This document shows, piece after piece, positions 41,245 to 50,473 of a DNA stretch of 64,000 bases. The translations under genes were made by a program, and so were the position numbers. Numbering within the stretch: position 1 is the stretch's first letter; every line of letters starts with the position of its first letter. The DNA comes from an uncultured Alphaproteobacteria bacterium (GTDB taxonomy: Bacteria > Pseudomonadota > Alphaproteobacteria > Caulobacterales > Caulobacteraceae): assembly GCA_903822175.1 (NCBI GenBank), contig CAIJOB010000022.1, positions 1 through 64,000 of the forward strand, in the 5' to 3' direction. The notes below the pieces were generated by a model. It saw nothing but the letters and a program-made list of their open reading frames with translations, searched no databases and was not told the DNA's origin.

Positions 41245-44200
41245 TTGCAGAAGCTTCTGATCGCCAACCGGGGCGAGATCGCCGTGCGGATCGCGCGCAC
41301 GGCCGCCGAGATGGGGATCGCCACCGTCGCGGTCTATTCGCAGGACGATGCGGCGTCGCTGCACACCCGGAAGGCCGACGAGGCGTATGCGCTGCAGGGC
41401 TCTGGCCCCGCGGCCTATCTGGACATCAAGGGCGTGGTGGCGGCGGCCAAGGCGACGGGCTGCGACGCGGTGCATCCCGGCTACGGGTTCCTGAGCGAGA
41501 ACGCGGCCTTCGCGCGGGCCTGCGCCAAGGCCGGCCTGACCTTCGTCGGGCCGACGCCGGAGACGCTGGAGCTGTTCGGCGACAAGGGGCGCGCTCGCGC
41601 CCTGGCGCAGCGCTGCGAGATCCCGGTGCTGCCGGGTACGGACGGACCGACGACGCTCAGCGAGGCCAAGGCCTTCTTCGATGGGCCCGGCAAGGGCGCG
41701 GTGATGATCAAGGCGGTCGGCGGCGGCGGCGGGCGCGGCATGCGGCCGGTGACCGACGCGGCTGAGCTGGAGGCCGCCTTCGAGCGCTGCGCCTCGGAGG
41801 CCAAGGCGTCGTTCGGCAACGGCGATCTCTACGTCGAACGCTTCATGCCGCACGCGCGGCACATTGAGGTGCAGATCGTCGGCGACGGGAAGATCGTCAG
41901 CCACCTGTGGGACCGCGAATGCAGCCTGCAGCGCCAGCGCCAAAAGGTCGTCGAGATGGCGCCGGCCGACATGCTGCCCCTGGCGCTGCGTGAGGCGCTG
42001 TTCGCCGCCGCCGTGCGGTTGGGCGAAGCGGCTGGCTACCGGAGCCTCGGCACGGTCGAGTTTCTGGTCCCCGCGCCGGCGCTGGAAGACAGCGGCTTCG
42101 TATTCATCGAGGCCAATGCGCGCCTGCAGGTGGAGCACACGGTCACCGAGGAGGTCACCGGCCTCGACCTAGTGCGGATCCAATTGCAGATCGCGGCTGG
42201 AGCGAGCCTGATCGATCTGGGCCTGCGGCAGGTGGATGTGGCCAGGCCGCGCGGCCACGCGGTGCAGGTGCGGGTCAATCTGGAGACGATGGCGGCGGAC
42301 GGATCGGCCAAGCCGGCGGGCGGCCTCTTGACCACCTTCGAGCCGCCGTCGGGGCCGGGCATCCGGGTCGATGGCTTTGGCTACGCCGGCTACCGCACGT
42401 CGACGCGGTTCGACAGCCTGCTGGCCAAGCTGATCGTCCATTCCGGGACCGGCGGCGTCTCGCAGGCCGTCGCCAAGGCCTACCGGGCGCTGAGTGAATT
42501 CCGCATCGAGGGGTCGGCCAGCAACATCGGCTTCCTGCAGACCCTGCTAGCCCTCCCGGCGGTGACCAAGGGCGACGTCCACACCCGCTTCATCGAGCAG
42601 CACATGGGCGAGCTCGGCCACGCGCCCGACGCCCACCGCAAGCTCTACTTCGACACCGTGCCTCGCGCCGCCGCACCGTCGGCGACGCCGCAGCGGGTCG
42701 GCTATCAGGTCGATGCGGTCGACCCGTTGGCCATCCTGGCGCTCGGCAAGCAGGAAGCCGCGGTGTCCACGGAGGACCTGGAACCCGACGCGCCGGAGGG
42801 CACGCAGGCGCTGCGCGCGCCGCTGCAGGGGACGGTGATCGCCATCGCCGTCGCCGAGGGCGATGCGGTGCGCGCCAGCCAGCCGCTGATGATCATGGAA
42901 GCCATGAAGATGGAGCATGTGATCGCCGCCCAGGTCAGCGGCATCATGCGCCAGATCACCGTGGCGGTCGGCGAGACGGTTTTCGAAGACCATCCGTTGG
43001 CCTTCCTGGAGGAAGCCGAGATCGAGGCCGGCGAAGGCGGTGAGGAAGAGGCCGTCGACCTGGATTTCATCCGCCCGGACCTGGCCGAGGTGCTCGACCG
43101 TCAGGCCATGGCGCGGGACGCGGCGCGGCCGGACGCGGTGGCGCGGCGGCGCAAGACCAAGCAGCGCACGGCGCGGGAGAACGTCGAGGATCTGGTCGAT
43201 CCGGGCAGCTTCCTCGAATATGGTCCGCTGGTGGTGGCCGCGCGGCGGCGGCGCCATTCGCTGGACGAACTGGTCAAGACCACGCCCGCCGACGGCATGA
43301 TCATGGGCTGGGCCAGCGTCAACGGCGACCGGTTCAGCGAGGACCGGGCGCGCACCGCTGTGCTCTCCTACGACTACACGGTGCTCGCCGGCACCCAGGG
43401 GGCCAACAACCACTGGAAGCTCGACCGGATGAGCGAGCTGATCCACCGCTGGCGGACGCCGACGGTGTTCTTCACCGAGGGCGGCGGCGGGCGGCCTGGC
43501 GACACCGAGGGCGGCGGTTTCACCCGCGGCTTCGAGTTCTGGGGCAAGCTGTCGGGGACGGTGCCGCTGGTTGGGATCAATTCCGGCCGCTGCTTCGCCG
43601 GCAACGCCGCGATCCTCGGCTGCTGCGACGTGATCATCGCCACCAAGGACTCGGCGCTCGGCATGGGCGGCCCGGCCATGGTTGAGGGCGGCGGCCTGGG
43701 CGTCTTCCGCCCCGAGGAAATCGGCCCGATCAAGGTCATGCAGGCCAACGGCACCATCGACGTCCTGGTCGAGGACGAGGCCGAGGCCGTTCAGGCGGCC
43801 AAGAAATACCTCGCCTATTTCCAGGGGCCGGTCGCCGATTGGACGTGTACGGATCAACGGCTGCTGCGCCGGGCGATTCCGGAGAACCGCCTGCGGGTCT
43901 ACGACATCAGAAAGGTGATCGAACTGATCGCCGACGAGGGCTCTGTGCTGGAGCTGCGGCCCAAGTTCGGCCTGGCCATGGTCACCGCCTTCATCCGCGT
44001 CGAGGGCAAGCCCATGGGGGTCTTCGCCAACAATCCGATGCATATCGGCGGCGCCATCGACAGCGACGCCTCGGACAAGGCCGCGCGGTTCCTGCAGCTC
44101 TGCGAGGCTTTCGATATCCCGGTCCTGTCGCTCTCCGACACGCCCGGCAACATGGTCGGGCCCGAGGCGGAGAAGACCGGCCTGATCCGTCATTGCTCGC

Positions 44201-44613
44201 GGCTGTTCGTGATCGGGGCCAACCTGACCGTGCCGATCTTCTCGGTGATCCTGCGCAAGTCCTACGGCCTGGGCGCCATCGCCATGACCGGCGGCAGCTA
44301 TCAGGCGGCGATGTTCTGCGTCGCCTGGCCGACGGGCGAGTTCGGCGGCATGGGGCTGGAGGGCTCGGTGAAGCTGGGCTACCGCAACGAACTCGCCGCC
44401 ATCGCCGACCCGGCCGCCCGCAAGGCCAAGTTCGACGAGATGGTCGCCGCCGCCTACGCCAGCGGCAAGGCCATGGCGCGCGGGTCCCACCCGTCGCTGG
44501 ACGATGTCATCGACCCGGCGGACACGCGGCGGTGGATCGTGGGTGGGCTCAAGGCGCTGCCGCCCACGCCGCCACGCACGGAGAAGAAGCTGCGGTGGGT
44601 GGATAGCTGGTGA
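41245..44613 (+). CDS. Single-chain acyl-CoA carboxylase (biotin carboxylase, BCCP and carboxyltransferase fused)
   Basis: 1122 residues from a TTG with GGGGA 7 bases upstream. Biotin carboxylase (about 1-450): KLLIANRGEIAVRIA, VHPGYGFLSENAAFA, ATP-grasp KAVGGGGGRGM and EANARLQVEHTVTEE. BCCP (about 525-600) has the biotin lysine in MEAMKMEH. Carboxyltransferase (about 625-1115): GWASVNGDRFSEDRARTAV, TEGGGGRPGDTEGGG, SGRCFAGNAA and DTPGNMVGPEAE. Usual carboxylases spread these over two to four chains; the one-chain form with this order is known as the long-chain acyl-CoA carboxylase type. Acyl substrate is not known. A large palindrome follows the stop. Confidence 0.92.
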   Translation: MQKLLIANRGEIAVRIARTAAEMGIATVAVYSQDDAASLHTRKADEAYALQGSGPAAYLDIKGVVAAAKATGCDAVHPGYGFLSENAAFARACAKAGLTFVGPTPETLELFGDKGRARALAQRCEIPVLPGTDGPTTLSEAKAFFDGPGKGAVMIKAVGGGGGRGMRPVTDAAELEAAFERCASEAKASFGNGDLYVERFMPHARHIEVQIVGDGKIVSHLWDRECSLQRQRQKVVEMAPADMLPLALREALFAAAVRLGEAAGYRSLGTVEFLVPAPALEDSGFVFIEANARLQVEHTVTEEVTGLDLVRIQLQIAAGASLIDLGLRQVDVARPRGHAVQVRVNLETMAADGSAKPAGGLLTTFEPPSGPGIRVDGFGYAGYRTSTRFDSLLAKLIVHSGTGGVSQAVAKAYRALSEFRIEGSASNIGFLQTLLALPAVTKGDVHTRFIEQHMGELGHAPDAHRKLYFDTVPRAAAPSATPQRVGYQVDAVDPLAILALGKQEAAVSTEDLEPDAPEGTQALRAPLQGTVIAIAVAEGDAVRASQPLMIMEAMKMEHVIAAQVSGIMRQITVAVGETVFEDHPLAFLEEAEIEAGEGGEEEAVDLDFIRPDLAEVLDRQAMARDAARPDAVARRRKTKQRTARENVEDLVDPGSFLEYGPLVVAARRRRHSLDELVKTTPADGMIMGWASVNGDRFSEDRARTAVLSYDYTVLAGTQGANNHWKLDRMSELIHRWRTPTVFFTEGGGGRPGDTEGGGFTRGFEFWGKLSGTVPLVGINSGRCFAGNAAILGCCDVIIATKDSALGMGGPAMVEGGGLGVFRPEEIGPIKVMQANGTIDVLVEDEAEAVQAAKKYLAYFQGPVADWTCTDQRLLRRAIPENRLRVYDIRKVIELIADEGSVLELRPKFGLAMVTAFIRVEGKPMGVFANNPMHIGGAIDSDASDKAARFLQLCEAFDIPVLSLSDTPGNMVGPEAEKTGLIRHCSRLFVIGANLTVPIFSVILRKSYGLGAIAMTGGSYQAAMFCVAWPTGEFGGMGLEGSVKLGYRNELAAIADPAARKAKFDEMVAAAYASGKAMARGSHPSLDDVIDPADTRRWIVGGLKALPPTPPRTEKKLRWVDSW

Positions 44614-44625
44614 GGGTCAAAATCA

Positions 44626-44765
44626 TCCCTCCTCTTTAGGGGAGGGTGGGCGAGGCGAAGCCGAGGTCGGGTGGGGAAGTGTGGGCCGGCGTGCTGAGTC
44701 AGCGCTTGAACCAGACTTCCCCACCCGTCTCGCTGCGCTCGCCACCCTCCCCTAAAGAGGAGGGA
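44626..44765. repeat. Large palindrome between convergent genes, copy 4 of the repeat family (type D)
   Basis: The outer arms tccctcctctttaggggagg (from 44626) and cctcccctaaagaggaggga (to 44765) pair perfectly for 24 bp, including the next gtgg/ccac. Inside, each arm goes on with a hairpin-rich part (gcgaggcgaagccgaggtcgggtggggaagt, and acttccccacccgtctcgctgcgctcgc), of which gtggggaagt pairs with acttccccac. The centre is 34 bases. It sits 13 bases past one stop and 7 bases from the other, so it can serve as a two-way terminator. Confidence 0.88.
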
Positions 44766-44771
44766 TGAGCG

Positions 44772-46130
44772 TCAGTGCGCGGAGTAGGTCCGCAGCACGT
44801 CTTCGACGATCCGCTCCAGTTGCCCCAGCGTGTTGCAGGTCTTGGCCACGTGGGTGAAGCGCTGGTAGCGGTACATGACGCTGTCGCCCTGGCCCCAGTA
44901 GCTCTCAGGCTCCGGGTTCAGCCAGATGACCGCCCGGGCGCGCTGCTGGATCAGGTGCATGATGTCCAGGCGCGGGTCGGCGAAGTTGGAGCGGCCGTCG
45001 CCCAGGAAGATCACCGTGGTGTGGCGGTCGATGCGGTCCATGTGGTTCTCGGCGAAATCCTCCAGCGCCTTGCCGTAGTCGGTCTGCTGGAAGCCGATGG
45101 TCTGCAGCACCTTGAGGATCGCCTTCTCGACGCCGTTGTCGTCGAGGATGGCGTTGACCGGGATCAGCCGGCCCGAGAAGGCGTAGGCGTCCAGCCGGTC
45201 GACCACCTCGTTCAGCGAATAGAGGAAGGTCAGCAGGAACTGGGCGGCGGCGGCCACCGATTTCGAGACGTCGCAGATGGCGACGATCGAGGGTTTGTCG
45301 ACCTTCTTGATCTTCCACTCGATCTCGAAGGAGACGCCGCCGTGGGCCATGGATTTGCGCAGCGTCTTGCGCACGTCCAGGTGGCCGCGGTTGGCGGTGT
45401 GGCGGCGGCGCGAGTAGCGGTCGGCCAGCCGCTTGGCCATGCGTTTGACCAGGGCCTGCATCATCACCAGGTCGACCGGGTCGATGCCGCCGTCGGCGTT
45501 CAGCGCCTTCTTGGCCAGCATCTCTTCGCGCAGCTTCGCGCCGGAGCCGGCGGCGTAGAGCTCGTGCTGGCGCTCCACATAGGCCTGGGCCTGGGCGGTC
45601 AGCGCCGTCTTCCCCGCCTCCAGCCGCACCGCCAGGCGGGCGCCTGCGTGGGTCTGCAGCCGGCGCGCGTTGGCGATGATGCGCTCGATCTCGGCCAGGC
45701 CCATCTCGTCCAGCAGCTTGCGGGTCAGCCGGCTGCGCTGGGTCGAGAGGCGGATCTCGGCGACGCCGGCGGCGCGGGCGGCCTCTTCCATGGCCTGCGC
45801 CATGCCGGCCGCGTCGCCGGCCAGCAGCATCTGGGCCAACGGTGATTGATCCGCGCCCGTCGCGTCGCCGCCTTCCTGCGGTTCGCTGTCCTCTGGCGGC
45901 GGCGGCAGGGCGAAGCTGTTGCGGGTGAAGAAGGTTTCGAAGGTCTCGTCGAACCGGCCGACCTCCTCGCGGGATTTGGCGAGCGTGGCGCAGAGCGCGT
46001 CCTTGAACAGCTCGCGGTCGGCATAGCCCACGGCCGCCGCCGTACGCGCCGCGTCAATCGCCTCGGCCGGCGAGACCTTGACGTCGGCGGCGCGCAGCGC
46101 GCGGAGGAACTCTTCGAGGGTGTGCTGCAC
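44772..46130 (-). CDS. CoxE-like von Willebrand factor A domain protein
   Basis: 452 residues. The C-terminal half holds a VWA fold with the metal site AICDVSKSVAAAAQ (DxSxS) and FLGDGRSNFADPRLD, both as in CoxE. The N-terminal half is helical, with LDEMGLAEIERIIANAR and an acidic low-complexity patch (PPPEDSEPQEGGD). It is coded 23 bases after a MoxR ATPase. In CO dehydrogenase systems the CoxD/CoxE pair takes part in building the Mo-Cu site. Here the pair is convergent with, and near, an iorAB molybdoenzyme. Confidence 0.88.
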   Translation of the reverse strand: MQHTLEEFLRALRAADVKVSPAEAIDAARTAAAVGYADRELFKDALCATLAKSREEVGRFDETFETFFTRNSFALPPPPEDSEPQEGGDATGADQSPLAQMLLAGDAAGMAQAMEEAARAAGVAEIRLSTQRSRLTRKLLDEMGLAEIERIIANARRLQTHAGARLAVRLEAGKTALTAQAQAYVERQHELYAAGSGAKLREEMLAKKALNADGGIDPVDLVMMQALVKRMAKRLADRYSRRRHTANRGHLDVRKTLRKSMAHGGVSFEIEWKIKKVDKPSIVAICDVSKSVAAAAQFLLTFLYSLNEVVDRLDAYAFSGRLIPVNAILDDNGVEKAILKVLQTIGFQQTDYGKALEDFAENHMDRIDRHTTVIFLGDGRSNFADPRLDIMHLIQQRARAVIWLNPEPESYWGQGDSVMYRYQRFTHVAKTCNTLGQLERIVEDVLRTYSAH

Positions 46131-46153
46131 GCCTTAGGTCCTTGGGCCCCCGC

Positions 46154-47110
46154 TCACCGCCGGCCCATCAGCTCGACGATCTGCGGCTCGACGGCGACGA
46201 TGTCCTGCTCGAACTTCAGGATCACGTTCAGCGTGTCGCGCACCATGGCCGGCTCCAGGTCCTTGGCGTGCAGCAGGATGAGCGCGCGGGCCCAGTCGAC
46301 GGTCTCGGAGATCGAGGGCGCCTTGCGCAGGTCCAGCGTCCGCAGCGACTGGACGAAGGCCACCAGCTGGTTGGTCAGGGTCGCCTCGATGCCGGGCACC
46401 CGCGTCGCCACGATCCGCTCCTCCAGCGCCGGCTCCGGCAGCGGGATGTGCAGGTGCAGGCAGCGGCGCTTGAGCGCATCGCCCAGGTCGCGGACATTGT
46501 TAGAGGTGAGGAAGACCAGCGGCGGGGTCTTGGCGACGATCACCCCCAGCTCCGGCACCGAGACCTGATAGGCCGACAGGACCTCCAGCAGGAAGGCCTC
46601 GAAGGCCTCGTCCGACTTGTCGATCTCGTCGATCAGCAGCACGCAGCCGTCGTCATGGCGCAGCGCCTGCATCAGCGGCCGGGGCTCCAGGAATGGCTCG
46701 GAGAAGAACAGGTCGCCCATGCCGTGCAGCCGGTCCATGGCCGCGTCCATGTCGGGTGCGTCGGCCAGCGCTATGCCCATCCGGTCCTTGAGGATCTGGG
46801 TGTAGAGCAGCTGCTTGCCGTACTTCCACTCGTAGAGCGCCTTGGACTCGTCCAGGCCCTCGTAGCACTGCATGCGGATCAGGGGCTGGGCGAGCAGGCG
46901 GGCGGTGGAGAGCGCCAGCTCGGTCTTGCCGACGCCGGCCGAGCCCTCAACCAGGATCGGCTTTTGCAGGTGCACGGCCATGTAGAGGGCGGTGGCGATG
47001 CGGCGCGAGGCGATATAGCCCACGCTGCCCAGGCCCGCGACCAGGGCGTCGACCGAAGAGAACGGGCCAGCGGCGCCGGTGGCGGCCGCGGCGGAAGCGG
47101 AAATCGTCAA
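46154..47110 (-). CDS. MoxR family AAA+ ATPase (CoxD-like)
   Basis: 318 residues from a TTG at 47110; no better start lies before the conserved part. Walker A is EGSAGVGKTELALS, Walker B LLIDEIDKSD, sensor 1 FLTSNNVRDLGDAL and the arginine-containing RRCLHLHIPLP. The QCYEGLDESKALYEWKYGKQLL block is typical of CoxD-type MoxR proteins. MoxR proteins act as chaperones that load metals or mature complexes together with a VWA partner, which is the next gene. It may serve the nearby molybdoenzyme (inference). Confidence 0.9.
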   Translation of the reverse strand: MTISASAAAATGAAGPFSSVDALVAGLGSVGYIASRRIATALYMAVHLQKPILVEGSAGVGKTELALSTARLLAQPLIRMQCYEGLDESKALYEWKYGKQLLYTQILKDRMGIALADAPDMDAAMDRLHGMGDLFFSEPFLEPRPLMQALRHDDGCVLLIDEIDKSDEAFEAFLLEVLSAYQVSVPELGVIVAKTPPLVFLTSNNVRDLGDALKRRCLHLHIPLPEPALEERIVATRVPGIEATLTNQLVAFVQSLRTLDLRKAPSISETVDWARALILLHAKDLEPAMVRDTLNVILKFEQDIVAVEPQIVELMGRR

Positions 47111-47293
47111 AGTCTCAGGCTTTCAAAATACGGACGCTGAAAACCCGATTGTGCCAAGCGGCCGCCACGAGGGCAAACGGCGAAGCAGATCGCCGAACAG
47201 TTGCGCCTGGAAGCCCGCAGGTTGTGGCTAAGAAGCTGAAAATTATCCGTGGTTTACGCGGCCTTCACCATGGGTCCCCTAAAGGTCGGCCAG

Positions 47294-49705
47294 ATGACAG
47301 TCAGCTTACCCGAGTCCGAGCCGGCGCGGTCGCCGCTCGCCCAGGCCGCCGATCGGCTTTCCGGAACGGCCCGCAGAATCGCGGAGACGCCGCGCGTTTT
47401 CACGCGCCTGCACACCAAGCTGACGGTGCTCTACGTCGCCTTGTTCGGCGTGACCCTGCTGATCGTCTCGCTGTCGGTGTTCGCGGCCATCAACCAGGCG
47501 GCGCAACGCCAGGTGAGGAGCGAACTGACCGCCACGGGGACCGTGTTCGACCGGGTCTGGTCGCTCCGGTCCGACCGGTTGCGCGAGGGCGCCAACCTGC
47601 TCTCCAAGGATTTCGGCTTCCGCGAGGCGGTCGCCACTCACGACGGGCCGACCATTGTCTCTGAGCTGGAGAACCTGAAGCAGCGCTTCGGGATCGACGC
47701 AGCCTTCATCGTCACCACCGACGGCCACATGATCGGCGCCGACGCCCAGGCGCTGGCCGCCGACGGTCCCGGCCTGACCAAGGCGCTCGACAATGCCGAG
47801 GACCCCTCGGGCGTCGTCAACCTGCGGGGCGAACCTTATCAGGTGATGGCCGCCCCGGTGATGTCGCCGGACCAGATCGGCTGGCTGGTGTTCGCCGTGC
47901 AGCTCGACCGCGGGGAGATGACCGCGCTGGAGAAGCTTTCGGCGATCCCGCTGAACGCGGCCGTGCTGAACCGAGACGGGAAGGGTTGGCGCCAGGAGGG
48001 CAAGGCCGCTGGGCCGCTCAGCCTGTTCATCGACCGCGCCACCGCCCAGAAGCTGACCACCCCGCAGGCCATCGACGAGCGGGACGGCAAATCGCTGGCG
48101 CTGGTCAAGCCGCTGCCGAGCCTGACCAAGACCGCGCCAGCGGTGCTGGTGCTACGCTACCCGCTGGCGCTGGCGCTCAAGCCCTACCGGCTGATGCTGT
48201 GGATCGTGGCCTTGGCGGGCGTCGTTGGCCTGGGCGTGGTCGGCTGGGGCTCCTGGGTCCTGGCGCGCGGCATCACCCGGCCGATCACCGCGCTGGACGA
48301 AGCCGCCCATCGCCTGCAGCGGGGCGAAGAGGCGCAGGTCGAGATCGAGACGCAGGACGAGATCGGCCGCCTGGCTGGCAGCTTCAACACCATGGCCACC
48401 GAGATCCGCGACCGCGAGCGGCGGATCACCCATCTGGCGCTGCACGACGGCGATACGGGCCTGCCCAATCGCCTGGCCCTGGAGCGCGTCGTCGAGGCGC
48501 TCTCCGACCTGCCGCCCGGCCAGGTCTATGTGGCGGCGCTCGGCATCCATCGCTTCGACCATCTGCGCGGGGCGATCGGCTATGCGTTGGCCGCCCAGGC
48601 CGTGCGGATGATCGGCAACCGCCTCGCCGGCCTAGCGCCCGCGTCCGGCGTGGCCCGCGTGGCCAGCGACGTGCTTGGCTTCGTGCTGATCGCCGCAGAC
48701 AAGGCGTCGGCCGAGGACGATGCACAGCGGCTGATGGCCGAGCTTGAGGCTCCGCTGAAGGTCGGCAATGACGTCATCGACGTGACCCTGCATCTGGGCC
48801 TGGCGCCGATCCAGCGAGGCGCCGGCCCGGGCGCGGCGATCGAGCAGGCCAATATCGCGCTCGACCAGGCGCGCGGCGGCAAGCGCAAGGTCGCCTTCTT
48901 CGACGCGGTGGCCTACGGCGACCCGGCCACCAACCTGTCGCTGATGAGCGGCATGCTGGGGGCGCTGGGCGATGGGGCCATCGATCTCTTCTACCAGCCG
49001 AAGTTCGACATGCGGCTGCGCAAGGTCACCGGCGTCGAGGCCCTGTCGCGCTGGCGCCACCCCGACCGGGGCATGCTGCCGCCGGACCTGTTCATTCCGA
49101 TGGCCGAGGAAACCGGACACATCCGTACACTGACGGAATGGGTGTTCAAGCGCGCCATCGACGTCCAGGGGCAGCTGGCCGAGGCGGGCCATGTGGTCGA
49201 CATGAGCGTGAACCTTTCCGGCCGCACACTCGGCGAGCCCGACTTCGCCGACTTCGCCATCGAGCAGGCGGCCCGGGCCAAAGGTGGCCTGACCATCGAG
49301 ATCACCGAGACCGCGGTCATCGAGAACCCAGAAGCGGCCATGGCCATGCTGGACCGCTTCGCCGGCGCCGGCATCTCGATCTCCATCGACGACTTCGGCA
49401 CCGGCCTGTCGTCACTGGCCTATCTGAAGCGGATCCGCGGCCAGGAGCTGAAGATCGACAAGTCGCTGGTAGAAGGCGTCACCGAGAGCCAGCGCGACGC
49501 GCTGATCGTGCGCTCGACGATCGACCTGGCTCACAGCCTGGGCCTGAAGGTCACCGCCGAGGGCATCGAGACCAACGACGTCTATGCCTTGCTGGCGGCC
49601 ATGGGCTGCGACCTGGCGCAGGGCTATCTGATCGCCAAGCCGATGGCTTTCGACGACCTGGTGGCCTTCCTAGGCGACGAGGATCGGCTGGCGCAGTACG
49701 GCTGA
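47294..49705 (+). CDS. Membrane c-di-GMP phosphodiesterase (double-Cache/HAMP, degenerate GGDEF, EAL)
   Basis: 803 residues from the ATG at 47294; ATG at 47270 is a choice. TM1 (about 45-65), a periplasmic Cache-like sensor (about 70-280), TM2 (about 290-312), HAMP (ARGITRPITALDEAAHRL), GGDEF (about 375-520) and EAL (about 540-790). GGDEF is broken: the signature place reads ASDVL, so no cyclase work is expected. EAL residues are complete: GVEALSRW, SVNLSG, IEITETAV, SIDDFGTG, LKIDKSL, TAEGIET and QGYLIAKP. So it should cut c-di-GMP under periplasmic control. Cupredoxin, DUF3034 and globin genes adjoin. Confidence 0.9.
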   Translation: MTVSLPESEPARSPLAQAADRLSGTARRIAETPRVFTRLHTKLTVLYVALFGVTLLIVSLSVFAAINQAAQRQVRSELTATGTVFDRVWSLRSDRLREGANLLSKDFGFREAVATHDGPTIVSELENLKQRFGIDAAFIVTTDGHMIGADAQALAADGPGLTKALDNAEDPSGVVNLRGEPYQVMAAPVMSPDQIGWLVFAVQLDRGEMTALEKLSAIPLNAAVLNRDGKGWRQEGKAAGPLSLFIDRATAQKLTTPQAIDERDGKSLALVKPLPSLTKTAPAVLVLRYPLALALKPYRLMLWIVALAGVVGLGVVGWGSWVLARGITRPITALDEAAHRLQRGEEAQVEIETQDEIGRLAGSFNTMATEIRDRERRITHLALHDGDTGLPNRLALERVVEALSDLPPGQVYVAALGIHRFDHLRGAIGYALAAQAVRMIGNRLAGLAPASGVARVASDVLGFVLIAADKASAEDDAQRLMAELEAPLKVGNDVIDVTLHLGLAPIQRGAGPGAAIEQANIALDQARGGKRKVAFFDAVAYGDPATNLSLMSGMLGALGDGAIDLFYQPKFDMRLRKVTGVEALSRWRHPDRGMLPPDLFIPMAEETGHIRTLTEWVFKRAIDVQGQLAEAGHVVDMSVNLSGRTLGEPDFADFAIEQAARAKGGLTIEITETAVIENPEAAMAMLDRFAGAGISISIDDFGTGLSSLAYLKRIRGQELKIDKSLVEGVTESQRDALIVRSTIDLAHSLGLKVTAEGIETNDVYALLAAMGCDLAQGYLIAKPMAFDDLVAFLGDEDRLAQYG

Positions 49706-49726
49706 GCCGGCCCTCGCGGGGCCGCT

Positions 49727-50371
49727 CTACATCGCCATCTTCTTGTGCCGTTGGCTGACCGGCTTCAGGTCGAGCGCGATCGTCTCCGGCGGCGCGGCGC
49801 TGAGGTTCACGGATTTGTCCACCGCGGTCTTGGCGCGCATGTCGGGGTGCCAGACGCTGAGCGTTCCATTGCCGCCCGGCAGGCCATGGATCACCACGGT
49901 TCCGCTGGCGTCGGTCTTGGCCGCGAACGGCGTGTCGGTGACGTAGATGTAGCCGATCATCACATCGTGGATGTTGCACCCGAGCGCCACGATCCCGGTC
50001 TTGTCGAAGGTGACCGTGCGCTCTTCCTGTTGACCATAGAGCTTGAGCTCGAACTTCTTGGCCGCCGAGAACGAATAGACGTGGTGGCGCACCTTGTCCT
50101 TGTTGGGGAAGCCCACCGTCGTGCCCACCGGCACGATCAGGACATAGGGGTTAAAGGCGATGTTCTGCTGGGTCATGGTCGTCGGCCAGCTGTAGTGGAT
50201 GGCGCTGGCGGGACCTGATCCGGAAGCCGGGTGCACCAGGACCACGGCGTCGGCCAGCGGCGCCCCGTCCTCGCCCTTCACGGTGACGGTCAGGTCGGCC
50301 GCGGCGGCGGAACCGGCGATAGCAGCGGCCGCGACGAGGGTGGCGGCGGTGGTCTGGAGGCTATGTCGCAT
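49727..50371 (-). CDS. Exported cupredoxin-like protein (methylamine-utilisation-type)
   Basis: 214 residues from the ATG at 50371. The signal peptide ends near GSAAAAD. A carboxypeptidase-regulatory-like beta domain (about 25-60) is followed by a cupredoxin-like part: VGTTVGFPNKDKVRHHVYSF (core DKVRHHVYSF, His ligand) and VALGCNIHDVMIGYIYV (Cys, His and a Met), the usual copper ligands. A final beta domain has TDASGTVVIHGLPGG. It would carry electrons or copper in the periplasm. It diverges from DUF3034 with a 102-base AT-rich gap, and its stop is 21 bases from the EAL gene stop. Confidence 0.82.
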   Translation of the reverse strand: MRHSLQTTAATLVAAAAIAGSAAAADLTVTVKGEDGAPLADAVVLVHPASGSGPASAIHYSWPTTMTQQNIAFNPYVLIVPVGTTVGFPNKDKVRHHVYSFSAAKKFELKLYGQQEERTVTFDKTGIVALGCNIHDVMIGYIYVTDTPFAAKTDASGTVVIHGLPGGNGTLSVWHPDMRAKTAVDKSVNLSAAPPETIALDLKPVSQRHKKMAM

Positions 50372-50473
50372 ATGAGCCGGGATAACTCGTTCTGCTGAAC
50401 GTAATATAAAGAATTCAAAGCCAAACTCCCCCTCAGACAGTCCGCTAGAAGTGGGCGAGAGTGGGGACTCTTC

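Noticed and set aside
38911-42138. A 1075-codon open frame on the minus strand opposite iorB and the carboxylase
   Set aside because: Its translation is rich in Arg/Gly/His/Leu with no domain pattern, and the plus strand carries two clear enzymes over the same DNA. Long antisense frames are expected in GC-rich coding DNA.
42547-44490. A 647-codon minus-strand frame opposite the carboxylase
   Set aside because: Same reason: shadow frame of a strongly coding plus strand, no recognisable motif.
50389-50400. gttctgctgaac taken as a LexA/SOS box
   Set aside because: Arms of only 4-5 bases and wrong spacing for the alphaproteobacterial GTTC-N7-GTTC box.
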